A stretch of DNA of 64,000 bases, from the NCBI GenBank assembly GCA_030267565.1, contig BRXU01000022.1, forward strand, positions 516,001 to 580,000. Direction: 5' to 3'. Source of the stretch: Pleodorina starrii (Eukaryota; Chlorophyta; Chlorophyceae; Chlamydomonadales; Volvocaceae). Under the pieces are notes generated by a model. It ran no database searches. It saw nothing but the letters and a program-made list of their open reading frames with translations, and had not been told where the DNA came from. Both the position numbers and the translations under genes were made by a program. Below, piece after piece: positions 45,156 to 56,500 of the stretch; position 1 is the stretch's first letter; every line of letters begins with the position of its first letter.

Positions 45156-48100
45156 ATGCCCCCGAAGAGGTCGCCAGCTGCTAGTAAAAAGCGGTCGGCC
45201 GCCAACGGGAAAGGTTACGAGTTTGATGCGGCGGAGGATACGGGGCCTGCGGAGGATGCGGGGCCGGACGTGGAGTCGCTGGCGCGAATGCTCAGGGTCG
45301 CGAAGGGCAAGGATGCGAAAATCAAGCTACTGAAGGTCGGGACTCCGCAACGAGACCGACGCCAATTATGCACACCATGCAAGCGTTGCGTTGCGCGTTC
45401 CAACTCATCGCCGTGCGAAAGAGTGGCGCCTGGCCCTCCTCCGGACCTTCGCCAACTTTGCGCTGCAGCAACTGGCGTCCGCTCTGGAGGAGGCACCCCA
45501 GGATGTGAGCGCGCTCGGGGGCGCAAAGGACACGTTGCCGCTGCAGCTGCTGGAGGACGCAGCGGACGAACAAGCGGACAAGGTGGGGTGTGCACCGTGC
45601 CGACTGGCTGCAGCCTGGGTGGCGTGTCCCATGCCGGGTGGTGACGAGGATGGCGGCCGCAAGGCATTGAAACCCAATTGGGCAAAGAAACGGATCTGAG
45701 AAATGGACGCCGCGTGGCGTTTTTGGACGCCCCAGTCGGGGCTTCCCGCACGCAAAACCGCGGCGGCCTGCCTTTCTCCTCTCAAAGGCTGTGTTGTAGT
45801 CTAGCCGTTTCGCCAAAGGTGCCGCTTTTTTCGGCGCGAGGCAAGACCCGCCGGCATGCCGGTATCCTCATCTCCAAGGGCGCAGAGCTCGAGGCCCTTT
45901 GGACGAAGTATAGGGTTTCAAATAGGGTGGGAATTTGGCTGGCTGGCCTCACCTTCTCAGCCGGCCATACCCCCATTTCCCGCCTTGCCAAGCGAGAGCG
46001 CCCTGCTGGTGCTGGGTTCGTCGGTTGGTCAGCACGGCCGCCGTTGTCAGCACCTTACCATACAGAGTGTTTGGCGCATCGTGCCGCTTCTGCATCAAAG
46101 ACTAACTCCCTGCGAGCTTAGCTCCCTGCAAGCCATCCGATGTGATGACGGCGACGGTCGGAACAAAAAACCCACACATGCGGCGCAGGATCTACGGCTG
46201 TACGGCGCCCGCTGCATTGTCCACGTAATGCGGGTATACGCGCCGGACACGCCGTACAATGACGATCAACTCAAGGTCAGTTGGTCAAGTGGGCGCGCCG
46301 TGCGACGAAATTTGAATGCTGTTTTGCAAAACGCGATTTGGGTTAACCGCGGGCGCAGTTTCACAAGTCGGCGCAAGGCCTCTTGTGACCATTAACGTGC
46401 CGTACAAGGCAACATGCTGGGCTGTGGTTGTGAACCGAACTTATGGGAATCTTCGTTTTGGAATTTGGGTCCGCTGCTGCCACACGTTTTTTCGACCCGT
46501 TTATGACGCACGCGACGCCGCCTTTGCGACGCACGCACGCGGACAAAAAAGCCCTGAGTCACGCAACCTCAAGTCTTCCTCCCGCGGCATCCCCACCTCC
46601 CTGATATGGTTTCCTTGTCCCGAAGGTGATTTGGTTGTCCGTTACCGGCTTGCAACACAAGTGAATTGCACCCCCCAAACAACGTTCATTCCCGCAGGAG
46701 GTTTTCAGGCTGCTGCTCTTTTGCTGGGAGCGACTGGCGGACACGGCGGCGGCGGGGACCTTCGAGCTTTGCCGCGCGACGCTGCAGACCTTTGCAGATG
46801 TGCGTGGCGGCTGCGGGGGGTCGGGCGTCCCCAATCCCCGCGCGCGGGGGGTGAACGATATCATCTGATACCTCCTTGGACCGCCTTCGGCCTGCTGCGG
46901 ACGGAGGTGCTGTGTCGTCCCTTGTGGCCGAAGTCCACTTTGACGCAGCACCACTGAGCAAAGAGGGGTCACGGCCGGGGCTGCGGCTTGCACCTGGGGC
47001 TGGGGGGTTGAGGGAACAGACAGCGGAGGGCAGCCGCGCATGCCATACCCCACCCTACATATCTTGCGCGGAGGTGAAGCACCCATGCCGCATCGCGGGC
47101 CAAAACCTGAGAGCATCCCACTGCCAGGCGCTCGGAAGCGAAACGCCCTCGCTGGCCGGAGCCTCACGCGCGCCCCGGGCTTGCCATCCTACTCCCCGGT
47201 TCCCCTACCCCCTTTTCCATTGAGTAAAAGCGGCAGCGAACTGACGAAGTGACCAAACCGCATGGTCGTCTCTTTTGTCGCCTATCCTCAACTGCATTTA
47301 TTTCTCAAGGTTGCCTTCGGTTTCGTGTTCCTTGTCACATCCTGCAGGTCAAGGGCTACTTTCCGCTGCTGGATCTGGACGACCCGGACCTGCTGGACCG
47401 CACCTTTGGCGGCCTGCTGCAGGCGGCCAGGTGGGTCAGAGGCCGCCTGTGCGGCGGGGTATAAGGGATGAGGGGTGAGGAGTGATTTGCGGCGAACAGC
47501 GTACAGCGAACAGCGAAAGCGTTGTCCGATTGAGCTAGCCAACAAGGGCCGGGTGGTGGAAGAGGTGGAGGTCGCTGAGGAGCGGAGGCCTGGGCAAGCG
47601 CACGTTGCAGAGTCAGCAAGCGTCGTCATCGTGCTCTTTGCTGTGGCCCCCTTTTTAACTCAGCGCGGGACGTGGAACTAAGCGCGTGGCAGCGCGGACG
47701 CATTGGGAAAGTGTTGGCTGATCGGGTCGGGACTCCGCCCTATTCGGAGGGGAAATAATGAAGTTTTTGCGGGGGTGCGGCGGGAGCCTGCTACCCACTG
47801 CTGGCGCTGTGTGTGCTTCGCGCGCAATGCGGCCCCATGCCCCCAGCGCTTCCCACCCAGGCGTCCCACCCCCAGCGCCACCGCCCACACCCTTTCGCAC
47901 CCGCGCAACACCCAGCCACCAGCCACCAAGCGCGGCAGCGTGCCCCCCGCGAGTCGCGGTCATCACGCCACCTCTGCCCTCACCGCACCTGTGGGCCCGC
48001 GCTGGAACGGAAACGCATATGGCTCGCTCTGCCGTTGCTTCTGACTTGCCGGGATTCCTGACTTGCCTGGGCTTTCCCCTTGCCGGGCTTTCCGCCGTTC

Positions 48101-51100
48101 TTTCCCTTCTGTCAGGCCTGAGAGCCTGCCGGTCCTGGAGGGGCCCCTGCTGGTGGTGCTGTCGGGCATACTGGAGGAGCTGGGGCAGCCCCGCCAGGAG
48201 ATGTGCGACATGGTGCTCGAGACGCTGGCAAGCGCTGGGTGCGGAGGCGGCGGGGCGGCGGCGGCGGCAGGCGGGGCAGGGCCCTCACCCGGCGGCAGGG
48301 GAGGTGCGGCGGCGACGGCGGCGAAGTACACTGCGGCGGCGCAACGGTGAGGGGGCAGCAGAGCGTGCGCACGCCGTGGTGGCGATGCCGGGCATGGCTG
48401 GGGCAGCCCAGGGGCGGGAAGGTTCGTTCGTCCAAAAAAACAAAGCGCGCCTTGGGGAGTTTCGCAAGCGAGGAGGCGCGGAGATGGGCGGGTTCTGGTC
48501 GCGGCCGGCCAGCCCCGTCGCGTCGGGACATGACGTCGCGACTCGACGCGCGGCGCCTTGAGCCGTGGATGGAGCAGGTTTGGCACGAGAAGAGGCTGGG
48601 GGGCGGGTCGAGGTGGGATTTGAGGGAAGGGCATCATGCACTGGGCATACCCCGAGAGTTCAACATCGAACTACCTTTACCAACAGTCACTAAAAGTATG
48701 CCCCTGGTGACGCACCCACGACTTCTTTCCGCGCCCGGACTCCTGAGCTACCGTACCTGCACGAGGGAGGGTGCTGGTCTGCAGTCGGGCAGGCCCGTGA
48801 GGTTCTGAGTTGACTCAGAATGCGCCAGCGCATGAGGGACCCTAGTGGTCCCTCATTCTAACTCTCGCATCCTACCTGCTCGCCTGCACCTCGCCGCGTA
48901 GGCTGGCCGCGCAGCTGGTCACCTCGCGCGACAGCGCCCTGCGCGGCGCCGTGCAGCGGCAAGTCCTGTCGTTCGTGCGAGCGAGCCTCCAGAGCGAAGC
49001 GGCAGCCGGCGGCGGTGGGCGGGCCGGGAGAAAGGCGGCGGCTGGTAAGGCGGCCGCCGAAGGCGGCGTGCCGTACGACACCTTCACGCTGCTCAACGGG
49101 GTAGGGAGTTTACCCTCCGCGCGACGCGCATCTCATGTTAAGGGACGGCCGAGAACTACTACTCGCCTGATTGTTGTTGTTGTTGTTTGGAGTCCCTTGG
49201 AGTCATTTGGACGCCTGGGCGCCTTGAAAAATGTCATCTGACTGACTTGAGGTTTTTTTGGGTGGAATGACCTCGCTGTCGGTGTGACCGTGACCGTGGC
49301 TGTGGCTGCTGCTGCTGCGCGTCGCTTCGTGCCGCAGCTGCACGCCTCTGCGCCGCTGCTGCTGCTGCCGGTGGTTCCGGAGCTCTGCGCGCAGCTGCGC
49401 CACGAGGACGAGGCGCACCGCAGCGCCGCCGCCGACCTCGTCATGCGCCTGCTGGCGGCGCCGCCGCCGCCGCCGCCGGCGGGCGCGGCGGCTACGGGCA
49501 CGGCGGGTCTGCAGCAGGCGTCCTCAGTGGCGACGGGGACGCTGGGTCTGGGCCTTGCTGCAGCGGCGCCAGGGGCCGCCGCGGCGGCGCCGCTGGCAGT
49601 CCAATGCCCGGAACTCCTGCAGGTCGGTTGGGGTACCCAGGCGGTACACGGGACGTAGCAAGCACATGGCATACGGCCTAAGTTGTTGTGGCTGCGAAAG
49701 TTGGGGCTCCAGATCCGCGGAAGGGTTTCGGAGCAAGCGGGCCCAAGTGAGGAACCCTGGCGGGTTCACGCGCATGCCGGGATGCCGGGGGGGCCCTAAG
49801 GCCCCCCCCTGGTGAAATGCTGGGGTGAATGTGGGAGTTCAGGTCGCAATCGCGACCGGGGCGCCGGGAACAGAACGTGGCTGCCGTGTTGCGAGGTGAT
49901 GAAGCGCAGGCCCCAGCGTTCGGCGTGTTGGGTGGGCGCAGGGCCTGCCGGGCCGCCCGTCTTGAAAGGCGCGCGTGGGCAGATCGGGCATGCGGCTTTT
50001 GGGCGGGGCCGCCGCGGCTCTCGTCCGTTCGCCAATGGCCAGCTGACGGGACAGTGCCCAGGCTCAGGCCCACGAAGCTACATGGTGGGGCCTTTCTGCA
50101 GCCGATGATTCTCGACTGGTCTCGCCCGCCTGGCGCCGTCTCCCCACGTGCCGTCGTCGGGTTTCTTTGCCGCGGGTCGTCTCTCTTAGTTTCTTACCCC
50201 ACGTGGGGCCGTCCCATGGGGCTATGCCCGCGGTCCCGCGCAGGAGCTGCTGCTGCGCTTCGCTGACAACTCGCCGGCGCTGCGGCAGCAGATGTTGGCG
50301 CGCACTGGCCAGTTGGTGGCGGTGGCGGCGGCGGCCAGCCCCGACGGCGCGCTGGAGCGGAAGGTGCGTGGACTGGACCGGCCTGCGCGTGGGAGAGGAC
50401 GTGTTATTAGGATGCGAGAGTTACAATGAGGGACCACTAGGGTCCTGCGCTGGCGCATTCTGAGTCAATGTTATTAGGAGGGCGGCGCGAGTGACGTGCT
50501 TGCTGCGTGGTCTGAACAGGATAGGTGCAAGGGGAGGTTAAGCTGATGGCCCTCGTATTTGTGGTAAGATATGAGCTGGTTTGTGTGTGCCGCCCTCTGG
50601 GTGTTGTGTTAGAAGGCGAGCCGGTGGAGTTAAGACGTGTGCGCGCTAGGGGGCCCTGCCGCTCATACCTCCTGCACAGGCCACACGCCGCTACCGCGGC
50701 CACCGCGTCCGAAATTCCCTGCGCGTCTTTAGAGACCCCTCTTGAGGCTCAGCTCCCGACCCGGAAGCTTCGAGAGAGGCTTGATCCGATTGCCCAGCGG
50801 CTTGATATCGCACTGACTTACCTGCTGGCCCGCTGGCCCGCCTGCGTCCTCGCCGTCAGGTGCTGTCCGCCGCGCGCGATCGCCTGCACGACTTTGACGA
50901 CAGAGTGCGCGCCGCGGCTTGCAGGGGCCTGTGCAGCCTGGCGGCCGCCGCCGCGGCCGGGCAGCCGCCGCCCGCCGCCACCACCGGCGCGGGATCGCCG
51001 GCTGCGGCGGGCGCGGCTGCGCCGCCGCCCGTGCTGTACGACAATGACCTGGTTTCGGTGCTGCAGGACGTGGCGGCGCGGCTGCGGGACCGCAAAGTCA

Positions 51101-53487
51101 CGGTGCGCAAGGAAGCGGCGGTGGGGCTGCTGGTGGCGTGGCGAGGAGCCTGCACGGCGGTGCAGCAGGGTGAGAGGAGACGAGGCGGGTGTGGGTGTGG
51201 GGAGGGGGGAAAGCGGGAGACGAAGCTCCATCCGGACTGCCTGGATGCGAGCCTGGCCGCGCGCCTCGCTGAAACAACGCAACCCAGCATCTCCGTGTGT
51301 TTTTGTGTGGCATGACACACCACCTGCTGCTGCGTTGCGCGCACGCGTGGGTGCCGAATCCTCGGGGCGAATCGGAGGGCGCCTTCCCCAGCGGGGGAAG
51401 CTGTTCGGGAGAAGAGGACGCCTAGTTATTGCGCCTCCCTCGAAGCGCCTCCCCGGACCTCCAAACGCCCCTTATCTCTCACTCCTCTCTCACCCCTCTC
51501 TTGCTCCTCCTCCTTCCTCGTCCGCCTTCCTCCGCCGCCCCGCACCGCGCCCTCCCCGCAGGCGCGCTGTCGCTGTCAGGCCTAGTCCGCAGCGTGGGCT
51601 GGGTGCCCGCCCGCCTGTGCACCGAGGCGCTGCGCGACACCGAGCTGCGCCCGCACCTCATGGCGCACCTGGCCGCGCCGCTGAGCCCGCAGCAGCTGCT
51701 GCACCACCCGCACAGCGCGGCCGGGGCCGGCGGGGCGCGCGCCGGCGCGGGGATGCTGCCGCCGGCCCTGGGGCAGCGCCTAGGCGCGGCCGTGTGGGTG
51801 AGTGCTCTGCCATGTGCGATTGTAGGGAGGGGCATGCCTGGGCCCCTTGTTCGTCTCAGGGCCTCGACGTAAGGGGGTCGCGGGCTTGTGGAGGCTATCG
51901 CAGTTATGAAGGCCATGCGGCCGCGGAACGCGTCTGGTTGCGTCTTTTACCCGGGTCGTGCCCTTCCTGCCGGGTGCTTGGATGTATGCGCCAAGCGAAG
52001 TAACCGCGCCCCGTTTCCACCGACCTGTCGGCGCCCCTTTCCCCCCATCGCCCTCGCAGGCGGCGCTTTGGGCGTCGTACAGCGAGGCCGAGCGTACGGC
52101 AGTACGGAAGATGCTGGCGCTCAAGGCGCAGCTGGCCAGCGAGCTGCAGCAGCTGGTGGAGCTGAGGCGCCAGCTGCGCGCGGCGAGCGGCGGCACGGGG
52201 ACGGGAGCGGAGGCGGAGGGTGAGGGCGGCGGCGAGCAAGCGACGGCCAGCGTTCAGCGGTTTAAGGTAGGGCTGGCGCGTAGAGGGGGACACTGCACTG
52301 GTGCCGATCTGTCTGGATGGATGGGGCTTGCCTGTGAGGCGCTTCGCAGGGGAAAATGATGTGGGTCGGCTCAGGGAGATAGCGCGGCGCGAAGCGTTGC
52401 GGCGGGGAGCTTGCGAGGGTGACGGGACGGCCGCGCTGGGGGCAACAGAGGTGGAACAGAGGCAATGACAGAGCAGGGACAGAGGCGGCAGCAACGTGGT
52501 CGGGCTGCGTGGTGGGGCTGCGCCGTCACGCGGCCCCACGTCGGGCTTGTCGCTGGTTCCGGCAGAAGAGTGGAAGGTCGAACGAACGTCACGCACGCAC
52601 GCACGCAAGCACACGCCCGTACATTTGCGGCTTCCCGTTGTGCTTCACATAGCACATAGCACGGGTGCTAGCGAGACTTTTTCAACTAGTACTTTTCGAC
52701 AAGGTGTGAGTAATCATATATTTGCAGACTGATTGTAATCGGTTGTTATCCGTTTTTGTTTCCGGCAGCGTCGGCTGGCGGTGCTGTGCCGCAGCCTGGC
52801 CCGAGAGGCCGGCGGCCCCGGCGGCTCTGCGACCCGTGGGTCGGAGCAGCTGCAATCTCTGGTGGAGTCCGCCAAGGACAACTTCTTCTGGGACCGCTTG
52901 TCGGAGCTGGCGCTGCCGGGCGCACGCCCCGAGGTACGTACGTGGGTGCGCCAGCGGCGCGGTGCGGCGCGGCGCGTCGGTGGATGACGATGAGGAGGAG
53001 GAGGAGGAGGAGCTCCTGACCTGGAGGATAGGGGCGTCTGCAGCGCGGACTTGGATGGGCGAGGGGGCTTGAAGAAGACGGGAGGGCCGGTGTTGCCGTT
53101 GCCAGGTGTCATGTAACACGTATTGCACATAATGTGTACATGACACCAAGTAGGAGCAGCGGGTGCGGTGTGTGACGTTGCCAACAGTGAGAGCGGGCGC
53201 GGGTGCGGGTGCGGAGCGCGCACCTGCGCCAGCTGGGTGTATCTGCTTTGCGGTGCGGACCCGACCCGACCTGATCTGACGTCCCCTGATGAACAGCCCA
53301 CCGGAGCCCTTGGCCGCTGGCTGGCCGCTGGTTGAGTGCTGGCGGCCACAGCGACAATGGCTTGGACGCGTTCAACCAAATTGACAAAACCTTTTAGTCC
53401 CTGCGGGTAGATTCTCTGAAGATGGTAGAACAGCCGCGCGCGCACCGAGCACAGGATGGCGGGCTTTACCGCCCGTCCCATTCGCGC

Positions 53488-53524
<37 letters not shown>

Positions 53525-56500
53525 GCCTTTTGACAGACCCTGGCCGCCGCACGCAAAGACGCGCTGTCGCGCCTGCCCAACGGCGGCTCCAAATCGCCCG
53601 CCGCGGACCTCATCACCCGCATCAGCCACACAGCCCAGGCGACGCTGCTGTCACCCAGTCACGTGGCGGGGCTGATGGCGGCGCTGGACGCCGCAGCCGA
53701 CGGCGGCGGCGGCGCCGCCGCCGCCGACAGTGAGCTGCTGGCGGCGGCGCGACTCGCCGTCGTGGCAGCCAAGTCGGCGCCGGCGCTCTGCGCCGCCGCG
53801 ATGCCGACGGTGGTCGGCATAGTGACGGCGGAGCCGCCGCGGCCGGAGCTGGCGTGTACGACTGCCGTACGGGTGCTGCGCCACGCGGCGCGGTCTTGCC
53901 CAGTCGTCGCGACGGGCGCCGCGGCGGGAGGGGCCGGCGGCAGCCCCAGCCCACGCGCGGATGGACAGGAAGAGCGGGAGGGTGAGGACAGCGAGGAGGA
54001 GGGGGCGGAGGGCGAGGAAGAGGATGAGGACGGACGGGAGGAGGAAGAAGAAGAGCAGGCCCCGGCGCAAGGGAAGAGGGGAACCCGTGGGGGCGCCGCC
54101 GCCGCCGCCTCGCCGCCCAACGGCGCCGCGCGGCGCACCCGCGGACAACAGCAGAAGAAGCAGGAGCAAGAGCTGCAGAAGCAGATGAAGAAGGGCAAGG
54201 CCGGCGGCGGCGCCGGAGGCGCCGCCGCCGCCGCCGCAGGCGCGGCAGCGGCAGCGGAGGCCCGCGCCGCGCTGACGGCCGCCCTAAAGTCCCTCAGCCT
54301 TGGGCCGTATCCCAAGGCGGCCAAGGCGGCGGTTCACGCGCTGTGGGCGGTGCTGGGGCCGGAGGAGGGCGGCCGCGTGGTGGCGCAGCTGGCGGACCAG
54401 CTGGTCCTGCAGCTGCTGCCGGGCCGGGAGGCGCTGGCGGCCACGCCGTGCATCATGCAGGCCATGGCGAGCGTGGGAGAGGTGGCGCCGCGTACCTTTG
54501 CAGGCGCGTCGCTATTGCGTGAGGGGCCGGCCTGCAGGGGGGGGCTGGCTCGTCGGAGGGTTGCATGGAGCCGTGTGCAGCGCGGGGCTGGGCTGAGGGT
54601 GTGTGAATCTTCCTCTTTTTTGCGCATCCGGTCATCCGGGTTCCTTAAGTGTCGCGGGCGTGCGCACACACACATACCGATCAAGAAGCAGCAGTGGATG
54701 TGAAGGGGTGGCGCGGGACTGCAAAACCGCCGTTGTCGTGTAGGGATGCGCGAGGAGGCAAGGCGGCAAGGCACAGATGTGCGAAGCGAAGCCCGGCTGC
54801 TGTCGCTGGCGGTCCCCCTCTCTCTCTCTATCACTCTCGCCCTGCGAGGCAGGTGGACTACCGCCTACCGCGTCGCGGCTGGCATTGCGCCTGACAGTCG
54901 TCTCTCAATGAGGCTGGCTGCCCGGGAAGCCGCTGATGTCCCACGCCCCGCCGGAACCCTTCCTCCCTCACGACAGGCCACGCCGATGCGTTCTCCAAGT
55001 TCGTCGGCCAGAACTACTTGACGGCCCGGTTGAGGGCGCCGCCCAAGGCCGCAGGGAAAGGCCGCGGTGGAGCTGGCGGCGGCGACGGCGGCGGTGGCGG
55101 CGGCGGCACAGAGTGGGAGCGCCCCTCGTACGGCATCGCGCTCAAAGTCGCGGCGCTGCGCGCGCTGGCGCGCGCCTGCGCCCCCGACGCCGACGCGCCG
55201 GTCGCCAACGCCGCCGTCGGCGTGCCGCCCGCGACCGCTGACGCCGTGTCGTCGTACGTATGCGAGCTGCTCGTCCAGCTGCTCGATGTCGAGTACGAGA
55301 TGGCCGAGTACGGCGTGGCGGGCGAGGTGGACCGAGGGCAGCTGCGCCTCGCCGCCGCGGCGGCGCTGCTGCACCTGGCTAAGCGCCACGACTCGCGGCT
55401 CACCGCGGGTGCCTACGTGGCTTTGGCCCTGACCATGCAGGACCCCGTGATGGAGGTCCGGCAGGTCTTTGGGGAAGAGGTAAGACGCCGACCTTCAAAA
55501 ATCGACCTTCAAACCATCAAATCCCTGACCTTCAAGACCCCGACCCCAATGTTATAGACCCTATATTCAAGACCCTCAACTTTAGACCCCAACCTACAAG
55601 ACCCTGACTTTGGAAGGAAAGCTAATCTACGACTAACGCTACGACGTCTGCCCCACCAACCCCGCGCCCACCCATTCCAAATCCAACCCGCTCTAGGTGC
55701 GGGCCTTTCTGCGCAGCTCGCTGCAGCAGCAGCAGAGGCCGCACGTCATTGCAAAGTACGCGGCGCTCCTGCCGCTGGCGGGTGAGGCTGGGAGGCGGGA
55801 GGGGAGGGGAGGGGAGGGGAGGGGAGGGGAGGGGAGGGGAGGGGAGGGGAGGGGAGGGGAGGGGAGGGGAGGGGAGGGGAGGGGAGGGGAGGGGAGGGGA
55901 GGGGAGGGGAGGGGAGGGGAGGGGAGGGGAGGGGAGGGGAGGGGAGGGGAGGGGAGGGGAGGGGAGGGGAGGGGAGGGGAGGGGAGGGGAGGGAAGGGGA
56001 GGGAAGGGGAGGGAAGGGGAGGGAAGGGGAGGGAAGGGGAGGGAAGGGGAGGGAAGGGTAGGGAAGGGAAGGGAAGGGGAGGGAAGGGGAGGGAAGGGGA
56101 GGGAAGGGGAGGGAAGGGGAGGGAAGGGGAGGGAAGGGGAGGGAAGGGGAGGGAAGGGGAGGGAAGGGGAGGGAAGGGGAGGGAAGGGGAGGGAAGGGGA
56201 GGGAAGGGGAGGGGAGGGGAGGGGAGGGAAGGGGAGGGGAGGGGAGGGGAGGGGAGGGGCGCTGACTTGTAACGCTAAGGAAGGGGACCTTGCGTGACCC
56301 GAAAGCCCGAATTGGAAGGACCCGCCACCGGAGTGGGACCTTGCTAAGACCCGAAGTTGGAAACCGAAGGAGGAGGCATATAGCTGTTGCACAGCCCGTT
56401 GCACATCGCTGGAGCTGTATGTACCGAAGTCGGGGCGCACTTGTGTGGAGAGTTGGTTTCTCGATGACGCGGCGGCGGCGGATGGTGGAGCAGCTGGGTC

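Noticed and set aside
45879..46188. Longer N-terminal PDS5 exon candidates
   Set aside because: Several frames are open, but none gives the expected helix before [13 protein letters not shown] with a good acceptor; only the 36-base exon was kept, as tentative.
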